From CAWINH01 sp963837425 (GTDB lineage: Bacteria > Chloroflexota > Limnocylindria > QHBO01): a DNA stretch of 64,000 bases. The DNA lies in assembly GCA_963837425.1 (NCBI GenBank), contig CAWINH010000006.1:682001-746000 (forward strand), in the 5' to 3' direction. The notes beneath the pieces were generated by a model that saw only the letters and a list, made by a program, of their open reading frames with translations, was not told the DNA's origin and searched no databases. How positions within the stretch are numbered: position 1 is the stretch's first letter; every line of letters begins with the position of its first letter. Positions 34,926-42,940 of the stretch are shown in pieces. The translations under genes were made by a program, and so were the position numbers.

Positions 34926-36310
34926 GTCGACCGCGGCTCCGGCGCAGATCCAGTCGTAGCGCCAGCGAGTGCGCCGGCTTCTCGCCGTGACTTCACGCCG
35001 AGTTTCGACAAGACATGCGACACGTGTGTTGCCACGGTGGCCGGGGAAAGAAAGAGCCGCTTCGCAATCTCGACGTTGGTCATGCCCGCCGCGACGAGGT
35101 CGAGGATTTCCCGCTCACGAAGGGTGAGCTCGCACAGTCCGGTTCCGACCGAGCCGGCCGCATGACGGCGCTGACGCCCGTGCCGCGCGGAGAAGTTGCC
35201 GAGCCTCGCCCGCCTTGTGAGATCCGTGATCATCTGGGTCAAGGGAGCCGCCCCCAGCGCCCTCGCGGCCTCCGCACCCGCTGCAACCAGCTCGCGCGCA
35301 GTTGACCGCACTCCGGTCTCGAGCAGCGCCTCAGCCTCCCGCACGAGCGCATAAGTCCGCTCGTAAGGGCGCCCCGCTTCGCCCCACAGTCTGGCCGCTT
35401 CTTGCCATAGGCTTGGAGTTGGCTGTTCGACTGCTCGGCTCACCTCCGCCCGAGCGGTCACGAATTCGGCCTGGATACCCGTGGGGGTGTCGCCTGTTGC
35501 CGCGACGCGGTCGAGCGCAGCGCCGATGCGCCTGGCTGCCTCCCGCGCGTTGGCTCGTTCTGTCGGTCGTCGGCCCCGTCGGGCCGAAAGCACCGCTTCA
35601 GCCTCGATGCGTGCGGATAGGTTGAGCAGAGGGGCGCGAAGCTGATCGGCGTCGGTCGGAGCCAGGAGCCCCAGCGCGCCCTGCACGGCCTCGCGCGCAT
35701 TGGTGACGTTCCCGCGCGCCAGCTCGACGGCTGCAAGAACCCCCGCGAGGTCCGGGTAGGTGTCCGGACTGCGGGCGGGTGCAGTCTCCAGCGCGGCATC
35801 GAGGTGGGAGGTCGCCTCATCGCTGGTACCTCGTAGCAGGGCAAGCCGTGCAAGTGCGATGAGCAGGTTGAGACGCCACTTTCCCTGCGGGCTGGATCGC
35901 CAGCCCGCGTCCAGCACCTCATCCGCTTCCTGGAATCGACCGGCCCGGATCAATGCTTCGCCAGCCACGGAGCGGAGGGCTGCCCCGATTCTTCGTGACA
36001 GTCCCGCGTCATCCGCGCGCTCTGCCGCCGTCTTGGCCAGGCGCGAGGCTTCCTTGAGCCGATCCGTCCGAATCAGCATGGCAGCGAGGTTACGCGTTGT
36101 CTCCAGGGCACCGTCCGTCCGATCGCTGCGTTCGGCGAGCTGCACCGCCCTGCGGAGCGCGCCGATGCCTCCCTTGGGCTCTCCCAGATTCACCTGGTCT
36201 ACGCCAACGAAGCTGAGCGCCTGGCTTTCGAGATTGACGGGGTGCCCAAAGGGGAGCGGCCCCGCGACATAGCGGAGGTGTCCTGGAGCGGCAAATTCGG
36301 CTCCCCCACA
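34922..36310 (-). pseudogene. LuxR-family regulator, N-terminus lost (TPR plus HTH remain)
   Basis: The C-terminal HTH is intact: LTLREREILDLVAAGMTNVE, then KRLFLSPATVATHVSHVLSKLG. Before it, about 350 residues form tetratricopeptide-like helix pairs (for example RLKEASRLAKTAAERADDAG and GRFQEADEVLDAGW). In the usual large LuxR regulators a P-loop ATPase domain comes first; here recognisable sequence begins at about HLRYVAGPLPFGHP (near 36270), and the frame beyond it to 36502 is unrelated. So the ATPase half has been cut away, apparently where the VapBC-like module begins. The stop at 34922 touches repeat copy B. A free HTH-TPR product might still be made, but a start codon is not evident. 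Confidence 0.7.
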
Positions 36311-36373
36311 ACCACTACGTTGACACGGGACCAACGTTGACGGCGGAGTCGAGGGCAGATATGCTGGCATACC

Positions 36374-36592
36374 ATGAAGCGGACGACGATCAAGCTCCCC
36401 GATGACCTGGACAGCAGGCTCCGCCACGAAGCCAGGCGGCGCGGGACCACCATCTCGGAAGTGACGCGCGAGGCGATCAGCGAGCACCTCGGCGGCCCGC
36501 AACGCCAGCTCCTGGCGGCGGCGGCTGGACGGAGTGGGCGACAGGATATCTCCGAGCGGATCGAGGAGATCCTGCGCCGGGAGCTGTCCTGA
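36374..36592 (+). CDS. Ribbon-helix-helix antitoxin (VapB type)
   Basis: 72 residues. MKRTTIKLPDDLDSRLRHEA is a typical ribbon-helix-helix start, and RRGTTISEVTREAISEHL completes the DNA-binding fold. The C-terminal part, DISERIEEILRRELS, should wrap the toxin. The stop TGA overlaps the beginning of the PIN toxin frame. Antitoxins of this class neutralise the toxin and repress their own promoter. Confidence 0.88.
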   Translation: MKRTTIKLPDDLDSRLRHEARRRGTTISEVTREAISEHLGGPQRQLLAAAAGRSGRQDISERIEEILRRELS

Positions 36593-37005
36593 CTGGCCTG
36601 CTGGCCGATGCCGGCCCGCTTTACGCCTATGTCGACGCCGATGACGCCCATCACGCCGACTCGCTGCGCCTACTACGGGAGCACCCTGGCCCGATCCTCG
36701 TACCCCAGCTCGTGGTCACCGAGGTCGCCCACCTGCTTGCCACGCGCCTCGGAACATCGGCTGAGGTCAGATTCCTGGGCGATCTGGCCAGTGGAGCCCT
36801 GACACCGGTGGCCGTTGAGCCCGCCGACTGGCTGCAGATAGCCGAGCTGGTGGCGAGGTACGCCGACCTTCCCCTCGGCACGGTCGACGCCTCGGTGGTC
36901 GCCATCGCAGAGCGCCTCGGGCTCGGGACCATCGCCACCTTCGATCGGCGCCACTTCGGGGTTGTGCGACCGCGTCACTTCGACGCCTTCGAGCTGGTCC
37001 CCTAA
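36589..37005 (+). CDS. PIN-domain toxin (VapC type), non-canonical start
   Basis: The frame codes LTGLLADAGPLYAYVDADDAHH at its start, matching the PIN-domain opening with its first Asp. VTEVAHLLATRLG carries the conserved Glu, DASVVAIAERLGLG the second Asp pair region, and IATFDRRHFGVVRP the last Asp. PIN toxins are Mg-dependent RNases that often cut tRNA or rRNA. No ATG, GTG or TTG lies before the first motif; CTG 36589 overlaps the antitoxin stop and is the best start. Starting at the first internal GTG (36712) would delete the active-site Asp. So either CTG is used or the gene is slightly damaged. Confidence 0.75.
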   Translation: MTGLLADAGPLYAYVDADDAHHADSLRLLREHPGPILVPQLVVTEVAHLLATRLGTSAEVRFLGDLASGALTPVAVEPADWLQIAELVARYADLPLGTVDASVVAIAERLGLGTIATFDRRHFGVVRPRHFDAFELVP

Positions 37006-37033
37006 CTGGACCCCCAAGACGTTGGATCAGGTC

Positions 37034-37061
37034 TTGACGGTAGTATCACCCGTGATACACT
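37034..37061 (+). promoter_or_regulatory. Promoter with palindromic operator of the second vapBC pair
   Basis: TTGACG (37034-37039), 16 nt, TACACT (37056-37061) form a fair -35/-10 pair. Between and over them lies GTATCAC (37043-37049), 2 nt, GTGATAC (37052-37058), an exact inverted repeat. The start codon is 8 nt after the -10. The layout is that of an autoregulated toxin-antitoxin promoter. Confidence 0.7.
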
Positions 37062-37068
37062 CACGCCA

Positions 37069-37305
37069 ATGGACACGGTCACCATTCGCGAGTTGCGCAA
37101 CCATGGCGGAGACGTTGTCGATCGGGTCGAAGCCGGTGGGCACGTGACGGTGACCCGCGACGGCCGCCCGGTCGCCGAGCTTCGACCACTGCGTGCGCGG
37201 GGGGTCGCAGCGGCGACGCTGCTCGAACGCTGGCAACGTTTGCCGGCGGTCGAGCCTGCCGCCCTTCGCCGTGACATCGACGCTGTGCTCGATCAATCGC
37301 TGTGA
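37069..37305 (+). CDS. Phd/YefM-type antitoxin
   Basis: 78 residues. The fold opens TVTIRELRNHGGDVVDRVEA and continues HVTVTRDGRPVAELRPL, the DNA-binding core of the Phd/YefM family. The C-terminal RWQRLPAVEPAALRRDID is the toxin-binding tail. The stop overlaps the GTG of the downstream PIN toxin by 4 nt. The promoter carries a perfect palindrome for self-repression. Confidence 0.9.
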   Translation: MDTVTIRELRNHGGDVVDRVEAGGHVTVTRDGRPVAELRPLRARGVAAATLLERWQRLPAVEPAALRRDIDAVLDQSL

Positions 37306-37751
37306 GCGATCCTGAGGGCCTCCTGGATACCAGCGCGCTCCTGACGCTGCACCGGCTGCCGGATCCGTCCGGCTTGCCCGACGTCGCTCTCATTTCTGCC
37401 ATCACCCTCGCGGAGCTCAGCGTTGGACCCCTCGTGGCCACCGACGAGTCGGAACGTGCACGACGCCTGGCCCACGTCCAGCAGGCCGAGGCCGACTTTG
37501 ATCCGCTCCCGTTCGACGCAGCCGCCGCTCGCGCCTTTGGCATTGTCGCCTCGGCGTATCGACGGTCCGGGCGCAAGCCGGCGGCCCGCGCCTTCGACGC
37601 GCTGATCGCAGCCACCGCCTTGGCGAACGGCCTGCCGCTCTACACGGCGAATCCCGCCGACCTCGCCGGCATCGACGGACTGGTGGTGCGGACCGTTCAG
37701 GCGCCCGATCCTGACTCTGGAGCCGGCCGGATCGCCTCGACGCTGAGGTGA
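37302..37751 (+). CDS. PIN-domain toxin (VapC type)
   Basis: 149 residues from GTG 37302. Acidic residues in the expected places: LLDTSALLTLHR (Asp), ISAITLAELSVG (Glu), ARAFDALIAATALANG (Asp) and LYTANPADLAGI for the last. RNase toxin of the VapC class, coupled with the Phd-type antitoxin upstream. The final codons and stop (37749-37751) lie within tRNA-like repeat copy C, so the cassette ends exactly at the repeat and the 3' end may have been adapted at integration. Confidence 0.9.
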   Translation: MSDPEGLLDTSALLTLHRLPDPSGLPDVALISAITLAELSVGPLVATDESERARRLAHVQQAEADFDPLPFDAAAARAFGIVASAYRRSGRKPAARAFDALIAATALANGLPLYTANPADLAGIDGLVVRTVQAPDPDSGAGRIASTLR

Positions 37752-37799
37752 TTATCGGAGGAGCTATCCCTCTCGCCCCGACCAGAACATCCGTTCTAT
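37735..37799 (+). repeat. tRNA-Pro-like 3' repeat, copy C (type 2)
   Basis: Reads GACGCTGAGGTGATTATCGG, then GGAGCTATCCCTCTCG and CCCCGACCA (37776-37784), then after a few extra bases CCGTTCTATT. Copy D at 39549 shares the GAGGTG-TTATCGGAGG middle, so C and D form one subtype with a damaged T loop. It overlaps the vapC stop codon. Confidence 0.7.
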
Positions 37800-37850
37800 T
37801 GCAACATCCAGGTGGTTCGGCGCGGTACCTGGACAGCCATTGGCTCGGAT

Positions 37851-38078
37851 TCAGGGCCGCCGTGCCCGTTCCATCACTTCGGCGCAACGTTCGAGCCGTG
37901 CGACGAGACCGGTCTCCTCGCGCAACTCTCGTTCCGCGGCCGAGAGGGCTGACTCACCTCCCTCGATGGCTCCGGCGACCACATGCCAGTAGCCGCCGTC
38001 GGACTCCGCCCGCCGAAGCAGCAGCACCTCTCCGTCTCGCCGGGTGACGAACACCGCGATCTCGGCGCTGAAACACAT
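37851..38078 (-). pseudogene. Nudix hydrolase, C-terminus missing
   Basis: 75 residues. The N-terminal strand SAEIAVFVTRRDGEVLLLRRAE and the Nudix box GAIEGGESALSAAERELREETGL (seen in pieces: GxxxxxE then REETGL) are intact, but the protein stops soon after, where family members have another 50-80 residues. The missing part would lie toward repeat copy C, 67 nt away, consistent with loss at an integration junction. The start is also unclear: family-like sequence begins just before M in MCFSAEIA. Probably non-functional. Confidence 0.65.
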
Positions 38079-38500
38079 GTCGTGGGTGCCCCAGTCGGAA
38101 AGCCATAGTCGATCCGGATGCCACCGTGGCTGCTCATCCGAGCGTTAACACGGCGATCCAGACCTTCACGTCAGCCGTACGGACTCCCTGCGAGGACGTC
38201 ATGGAGCCACTTCATGCGTTCGATGCGTCGAGTGACAGCCGCGGAGCATGGCGCTCAGCAGTGGCTGGATGACGAACCCGCCCGAGAAGGCCCGGCCGCA
38301 GAGGACTGCCCCCAGCAGCCACAACTGCGGCACCATCGCGGCCCGTCGTGCAGAATCCTGCGTCGAGCGAGTCGGCGCGGCCTCCTCTACCCCACGATGT
38401 CAGCGCCTACCCGCGAGGGTAGGCAGCCGGCGTGACGCCGGTCATCCGATGGAAGGCCGGGTCAGGTGGGCCTGACAGCAGAAGCCGCAGCGCAGCGCAC
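38079..38500. other. Non-coding stretch with two tandem hairpins
   Basis: No credible gene in 420 nt. Two adjacent hairpins lie at its end: CCTACCC (38406-38412), 4 nt, GGGTAGG, then CCGGCG (38427-38432), 3 nt, CGCCGG (38436-38441). Neither has a T run. They sit downstream of the AraC fragment on the minus strand. Confidence 0.5.
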
Positions 38501-38640
38501 CTAGGCGGCAGGGACGCCCTGGCGCAGGAACCGCTTGGCATGGTCCACCATCAGCTGGCGCTGATGGGCCGATGGCGGCAGCCCGACCTCTCGGTGGAAG
38601 AGGCGTACCAGGCGGTAGGGGCTGCTGTGCGCCTCTGCCG
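38501..38640 (-). pseudogene. AraC-family DNA-binding domain fragment
   Basis: Codes SSPYRLVRLFHREVGLPP and then SAHQRQLMVDHAKRFLRQG before stopping, the first half of an AraC double helix-turn-helix. The second half and all of the N-terminal domain are missing. A fragment only, next to the cupin gene. An intact AraC gene is at 57918. Confidence 0.6.
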
Positions 38641-38642
38641 CC

Positions 38643-39083
38643 TCAGTCGACCGGCTCGAGACCGTGCTTGCGCATGTTGGCCGCCTCCTCGTCCGCAGTG
38701 GGCGGTTCCTCCCGTGCCCAGAGCGACGCGAGGTCTTCGAAGTAGCCGTCGAGGGCAGGAGCATGAATGATGAGCGTGCGGGCAGGCGCATCCGACTCGT
38801 TGACGAAGGTGTGACTGGCCCCCTCGGAGACGATGACACAGCCGTTGGCCTCGACGGTCGCTCGCTCGCCGTCGAGGATGAAGGTCAGGGTCCCCTCCAG
38901 GATCAGGAACATCTCCAATGCGCCGGGGTGACGGTGTGGAGCAGGGGGACGTCCGTGCGGGGGCAGCGTGCGATCCATGAGCGAGAAACGACTGCCCGTC
39001 GTGGCTCCAACCGCCTTGAACAGCATCTGGCTGCCGCGGGCCGTGAGCTGCATTCCCCCGCCGGGCGGCACAATCGTGGTCAT
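38643..39083 (-). CDS. Cupin-domain protein
   Basis: 146 residues from the ATG at 39083 (an ATG five codons upstream is also open). The two cupin motifs are present: PPAPHRHPGALEMFLILEGTL (metal-ligand His-x-His and Glu, seen across residues 44-64) and SHTFVNESDAPARTL near 95. Single-domain cupins of this type bind small ligands or metals and may be enzymes or sensors. The C-terminal PPTADEEAANMRKHGLEP is typical of cupins found beside AraC regulators, and an AraC fragment does follow. Function unknown. Confidence 0.82.
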   Translation of the reverse strand: MTTIVPPGGGMQLTARGSQMLFKAVGATTGSRFSLMDRTLPPHGRPPAPHRHPGALEMFLILEGTLTFILDGERATVEANGCVIVSEGASHTFVNESDAPARTLIIHAPALDGYFEDLASLWAREEPPTADEEAANMRKHGLEPVD

Positions 39084-39548
39084 TCGTGGGTCACCCACTT
39101 CATCGAGGCGCTCCCCTATGCTTGGCGTGCTGGGTCTACATCATCCATCGATGACTGCATCGAGTCCAATAGCGGTTGCTGACGTACGCCCCGAGAGCGA
39201 CTCAACCGGCGCGCCGCTCGTCGTGCTGGCCGCGCGAAATGGACCTAGGGGTGCTCCGTATCGCTTGGTGGGTTCGGCGAGCACCGACGGTCCCGCAGTA
39301 CTCCAGAACGATCGAATCTCCAGCTTTGAACTGTTCAACACCAGTACCGCAGCGCCTCACGCTTGGCGATTGTGCATGGGCGAGTGGCGTTCGACGACTT
39401 GGTGGCAGCGGCGGCATTCGAGTAGGGCGACCTCGAGGTCTCGCCTCGCGAACGCAGTAAGTGGCCGGCTCCGGCCAGCCGGACCTACATCCTCACCCGG
39501 CCATCGGGTCCGCAGCTGCGTGGCTCGGGGCTAGTCGAATGAGCTCTA
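39084..39548. other. Non-coding stretch between cupin and repeat copy D
   Basis: No credible gene in about 465 nt. On the minus strand a short piece near 39370-39440 reads EVALLECRRCHQVVERHS, like part of a zinc-ribbon, but it has no start and stops at once. Codon pattern is otherwise random. Confidence 0.45.
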
Positions 39549-39605
39549 CCGCGCCGAGGTGGTTATCGGAGGGGCTAGCCCTCTCGCCCCGACCATTTGT
39601 TCTAT
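39549..39605 (+). repeat. tRNA-Pro-like 3' repeat, copy D (type 2)
   Basis: Reads GCCGAGGTGGTTATCGG, then AGGGGCTAGCCCTCTCG and CCCCGACCA (39587-39595), followed by TTTGTTCTAT, which matches the sequence after the real tRNA at 31751. It is close to copy C. Downstream, at about 39652-39680, a diverged GGACGCTGAGGTCGGCGG piece resembles the one at 31819. Confidence 0.7.
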
Positions 39606-39749
39606 TTCGAACCCATCGAAGGTCTGCACGGCCTCCGCGGCGGAGCGCAATGCCGGACGCTGAGGTCGGCGGTGCGACATCGCCGACTTGGCATGTCCAG
39701 TGGATCAGGATGAGTCCGCAGCGGCGCGCCGCGGTGTAGCCTCGTCGCC

Positions 39750-40229
39750 ATGATCTGGCGCGAACTGGAGATCGCGGCACCCGAGATCGCCCGGGTCGGC
39801 GAGGAGCGGCTCGATCGTGCCCGAGTCGGGTTGCTCGCGACTCTGCGGGAAGACGGTTCACCGCGAATCAGCCCAGTCGAGCCCTACCTCAGCCAGGGAG
39901 AGCTGCTCTTTGGGTCGCTCGTGTGGTCGCTCAAGACACGAGACCTGCGGCGAGATTCACGCTGTGCGCTCCACAGCGCCATCACCGGGCCGGACAACGG
40001 AGAGCCGGAGCTCAAACTCCAGGGCCGAGCGCTGGAAGCGGAGGGACAGATTCGAGACGCCTGTCAGGAAGGCTGGTGGCAGGCGCAATCGCCCGAGGCT
40101 GCGATCGTGTTCGCACTACGCATCGAGCGGGCCTCGCTCGTCAAGTGGGACATCGCGCAGGGACAGATGGTCGTGGTGCGCTGGTCACCGGACCATGGCC
40201 TCACGGAGAGCAGGCGAAGCTACCCATAG
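39750..40229 (+). CDS. Pyridoxamine-5'-phosphate-oxidase-fold protein (flavin-binding type)
   Basis: 159 residues. The split-barrel fold is suggested by LATLREDGSPRISPVEPYLS near 30 and GSLVWSLKTRDLRRDSRCALHS near 56, common in small FMN-, F420- or haem-binding proteins. The C-terminal part (ALRIERASLVKWDIAQGQ) matches the same family. Likely a cytoplasmic flavin-dependent reductase or a flavin store. It is a single-gene cassette: repeat D lies upstream and repeat E starts about 40 nt after its stop. Confidence 0.82.
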   Translation: MIWRELEIAAPEIARVGEERLDRARVGLLATLREDGSPRISPVEPYLSQGELLFGSLVWSLKTRDLRRDSRCALHSAITGPDNGEPELKLQGRALEAEGQIRDACQEGWWQAQSPEAAIVFALRIERASLVKWDIAQGQMVVVRWSPDHGLTESRRSYP

Positions 40230-40269
40230 GTCCAACCGCGAGCACGTGGTCGCCGGCGTGAGCGCACCA

Positions 40270-40378
40270 TCAGCCGGTTGGAGCGAGCCAGCGATCGGGC
40301 CGACAACCGCGCAATTAAGCCTACTTGAACGGACGCTAAGGTTGGTGATGGAGGTTCGACTCCTCTCGCCCCGACCAT
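40270..40378 (+). repeat. tRNA-Pro-like 3' repeat, copy E (type 1)
   Basis: Ends CCTCTCGCCCCGACCA (40362-40377). Upstream TTGAACGGACGCTAAGG and GGTGATGGAGGTTCGACT are the same as in copy B, and CCAGCGATCGGGCC plus CGCGCAATTAAGCC extend the similarity over about 100 bp. Beyond CCA it diverges (TAATCACC), unlike the other copies. Confidence 0.8.
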
Positions 40379-41054
40379 AATCACCTCTGTAGGTGCCGGT
40401 CAGGACTTCGTCTCCCCATACCGCGCGCCAGCCGGCGGTATCGAGACGGACCAGATGGGCAGCTTGATGCCGGTCTGCGCCAAGCACACCCCGGACATGC
40501 AGCTCTACGAGGCTGGTCCGCCGCTGCCGCGTCTCGCACACATCAGCACTGGTCGGTGCGCCAGCCACGTAGGCGGCACCCAGCGATCGTCGGCGGCCGG
40601 ATCATCGTTGGAACCGGCCTCGGCCAGGTGGTCTGCGTCGCCGGCACGAGTTCGCCGCCGGACGCCGGCACGACGCGCTGAGCAATCGAGGCTACCCGAC
40701 CGCCGAGCCCGGCAGCCACAGGCGCCCTGCCCCGTCCTGGCTGGTGGGCGCCCTTCGCGTGGCTCCCTGGGCCGCTGGCGAGGGCTCTTGCGTTCCGACG
40801 AGCCCGCGTCGGAGAGCGCCAGCGCGTGGCTCGAAGTCGCCGCGCTCGCCTACCTGTACGCGCCGCTCCGGGTCGACCGCCCTGACCCAGAGGGTCACCG
40901 GAGCAACGGGGCCACCCACCGTGCGTGAAACGCGCCGCCAGTGAGCACCGAGACGCGGCGTCGGCCCGTTGAGGAGGAGGGCGGCGGTGTGTTTGAACGT
41001 CCCGACACCGAAGCTGCCGGAATCGCTCGGACTGCAGGCGATCTGAAGAGCATC
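40379..41054. other. Non-coding or decayed stretch after repeat E
   Basis: About 680 nt with frames on both strands but none with convincing protein character. A minus-strand frame at 40379-40568 (LVELHVRGVLGADRHQAAHL) looks protein-like but matches no family I know and has no ribosome binding site. Probably debris from earlier insertions. Confidence 0.4.
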
Positions 41055-41087
41055 GAAGCTCGACCCGCAAGAATCGGGTCGAGCTTC
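41055..41087. terminator. Perfect 13-bp hairpin downstream of the beta-propeller gene
   Basis: GAAGCTCGACCCG (41055-41067), 7-nt loop, exact reverse complement (41075-41087). It lies 36 nt beyond the stop of the minus-strand TolB-like gene. There is no clear T run on either strand, so it may be a Rho-independent-like or processing hairpin. Confidence 0.6.
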
Positions 41088-41122
41088 AGTTGTCGAGCTG
41101 CTGGGATCCGAGATCGACGGGC

Positions 41123-42133
41123 TCAATTTGTCGGTGCTGTCCCCCAGTCCGGCGCGTTTTCGTTCAGTACCGTGTGACGAACCACATGAAGGCCGGTTCC
41201 GTCGCGATTCATCTCGTATAGATCTGCGCGCAGGGCGGTGGAAGGGCTGTGCGAGAACACGAGCTGGGTGCCGTCGGGTGACCAAGAGGGGTGGTTGGTC
41301 CCTTGGAGGCCCCGATGGCTCGACAGGCCGGCCGTCAGCTCCGTGAGGCCGGTGCCGTCCGGCTGGATCGTGTAGATGTTTTGGTTACCCCCCTGATTGG
41401 CTTCGGCCGGAGACTGGAAGGCGATCAGCGCCCCATCTGGCGACCAGTCCGGGTCGTTCGCGTTGAGCGCCCAAGGGGTGATCTGGCGCAGGTCCGTTCC
41501 GTCAACCCGCACGCTGAAGAGGGCGTCCCGTTCTGGCGATACCGTGGTGTCGATCCGCTGGAATACCAGGCGCGTGGCGTCTGGAGACCAGGAAGGCCGG
41601 TGGTCCTCTGACTCAACCGCCATGTCCAGTTGCGTGATCTGATGGGCGCCAGTTCCGTCGGTGTTCATCAGCCAGAGTCCGACGTTGACCTTGCCGGAGG
41701 CGTCCAGGAGAGCCCGCTCAAAGACGATCTGCGTGCCGCTTGGCGACCAGGCATGGCCTTCGGTGTCGTCGCCAAGACAGTTCCCGGTACAACCGCTCAC
41801 ATCGATCGGGTGTAGGTCGCTCCCATCGACGTTAACGAAGAAGATTTCGTCCGGTGACCCATTTGCAGGGATCCGGAAGAAGGCCACTCGCTTTCCATCG
41901 GGCGAGATGGACGGCGCCAGATCGTCGTCTCCGGATGTGACGAGTCGCCTGACGTTCGAGCCGTCGGCCTGCTCGATGAAGATCTGCCAATGACCGTTGA
42001 TGGGGGCCTGAAAGACGATCTGTCCGCGTGCATGGGAGCCGACGCTTTTCGCCGCGCTGGCGATGCCCGGCGCGACCAGCCCGATGACGAGTGCAGCTGA
42101 CCCGATCAATGCGAGGTCTCGCATGGCCTTCAT
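41123..42133 (-). CDS. Secreted TolB-like beta-propeller protein
   Basis: 336 residues. A signal peptide (LALIGSAALVIGLVAPGIASAA) without lipobox cysteine leads into a six-bladed WD40-like/PD40 propeller. Repeated blade motifs are APSISPDGKRVAFF, HAWSPSGTQIVFER, RPSWSPDATRLVFQ, DPDWSPDGALIAFQ and HPSWSPDGTQLVFS. It should act outside the membrane, binding a protein or ligand. ATG 42133 follows CAGGAGGAAC at good distance. A minus-strand GTAAAC-N18-CTGT motif at 42224-42195 matches those of the ECF operon, which is divergent from it, so it is probably a member of the same regulon. A strong hairpin lies beyond its stop. Confidence 0.87.
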   Translation of the reverse strand: MKAMRDLALIGSAALVIGLVAPGIASAAKSVGSHARGQIVFQAPINGHWQIFIEQADGSNVRRLVTSGDDDLAPSISPDGKRVAFFRIPANGSPDEIFFVNVDGSDLHPIDVSGCTGNCLGDDTEGHAWSPSGTQIVFERALLDASGKVNVGLWLMNTDGTGAHQITQLDMAVESEDHRPSWSPDATRLVFQRIDTTVSPERDALFSVRVDGTDLRQITPWALNANDPDWSPDGALIAFQSPAEANQGGNQNIYTIQPDGTGLTELTAGLSSHRGLQGTNHPSWSPDGTQLVFSHSPSTALRADLYEMNRDGTGLHVVRHTVLNENAPDWGTAPTN

Positions 42134-42194
42134 ACCTGTTCCTCCTGAGTGATGGCCCGGCGCTCACTTGGCGCTCGGGCACTTCTGCACTCAA

Positions 42195-42224
42195 CAACAG
42201 GCTTGACTGGGCCACCAGGTTTAC
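42195..42224 (-). promoter_or_regulatory. ECF-type promoter motif, copy 1 (for the propeller gene)
   Basis: On the minus strand GTAAAC (42224-42219), 18 nt, CTGTTG (42200-42195). The bases before the second box are AAGC. It lies 62 nt before ATG 42133. Spacing equals that of the three plus-strand copies. Confidence 0.65.
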
Positions 42225-42350
42225 ACCGATTGGCGCGCCGACACGAAGTGACCCTCTGCATCGCGACGCAGAAAGGGGCTCTCACGACCCGATCGCGTTC
42301 GCGATCTTGCCGCTCGCCGTCGCTCAGCTCCTTCTCGGCCGGATGGTCGT

Positions 42351-42586
42351 GGATCAACGGCTCGCCCAGGGTCACCCTGCAGCTGGCGGCCGGCACCAAC
42401 CCGAAGATCGTGAGCGAGGTGCTCGGCCACATGGAGATCGCCATCATTCTCGACCGCTACAGCCATGCCCTGCCGACAATGCAGGCCGAGGCGATCGCCC
42501 GCCTCGACTCGATCCTCGGGCGCGGCGACGACGGGCCGCTCTCTGCCTCCGCTCGGCAACGATTCCGCTTCGGCCGTCGCAACTGA
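42351..42586 (+). pseudogene. Tyrosine recombinase (phage-type integrase), C-terminal remnant
   Basis: Codes SPRVTLQLAAGTNPKIVSEV, then LGHMEIAIILDRYSHALPTM and AEAIARLDSILG. The block LGH...I..DRYSH.LP is the C-terminal catalytic part of tyrosine recombinases: the His of LGH and the nucleophile Tyr in RYSH. The Arg-containing first catalytic box and everything N-terminal are missing, and the frame upstream is unrelated. It is the only recombinase trace in the repeat-bounded island and could be what is left of the enzyme that made the attachment scars. Confidence 0.8.
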
Positions 42587-42695
42587 AGCGGCTGCAACGA
42601 TCAGGTCTATGGGAACTCCGATAAGCAAGGACCGCCGGACCGGTCGTCGATTTGCCTCGATGTTCTCCCCCTTGACTCGAGTCAGCCAGCCGGAC

Positions 42696-42725
42696 GTAAA
42701 CGTTTGGTCGCGCTCATTGCTGTGG
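42696..42725 (+). promoter_or_regulatory. ECF-type promoter motif, copy 2 (diverged)
   Basis: GTAAAC (42696-42701), 18 nt, CTGTGG (42720-42725). The -35-like box extends as GTAAACGTT, as in copies 3 and 4. The -10-like box is the weakest of the four. It lies 215 nt before the sigma start and might be a second, minor promoter. Confidence 0.5.
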
Positions 42726-42845
42726 TCCTCATGCGGGCGACTGAAGGGGTCGGTGCGTGCAACGAGTGGTTGCCGACCACCGCGCCGTAGGCTGGCAGCG
42801 GTGCGCGAGCAGCGGTCGTAAGAAGTCGAGATCGCACCATGTCGT

Positions 42846-42875
42846 GTAAACGTTGGAGGCTTGTCGAGCCTGTAT
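42846..42875 (+). promoter_or_regulatory. ECF-type promoter motif, copy 3 (sigma operon)
   Basis: GTAAACGTT (42846-42854), 15 nt, CTGTAT (42870-42875), preceded by GAGC. It predicts a transcript start near 42882 and a leader of about 60 nt before GTG 42941. Position ahead of an ECF gene suggests autoregulation. Confidence 0.7.
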
Positions 42876-42940
42876 ATAACGACCGGGCTGTGTGACAATT
42901 CGTAGGGCCCGACCTGGCTCAGCTGAGGTGATGCGGCAGA

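Larger units (their letters stand above)
42587..42940. promoter_or_regulatory. Regulatory region of the ECF operon
   Basis: About 350 nt with no gene. It holds two plus-strand copies of the GTAAAC-N18-CTGT motif (42696 and 42846). A ribosome binding site CTGAGGTG (42923-42930) precedes GTG 42941. Confidence 0.6.

Noticed and set aside
40379..40568. Minus-strand frame reading LVELHVRGVLGADRH as a gene
   Set aside because: No start or ribosome binding site, no known family, and it ends inside repeat copy E.
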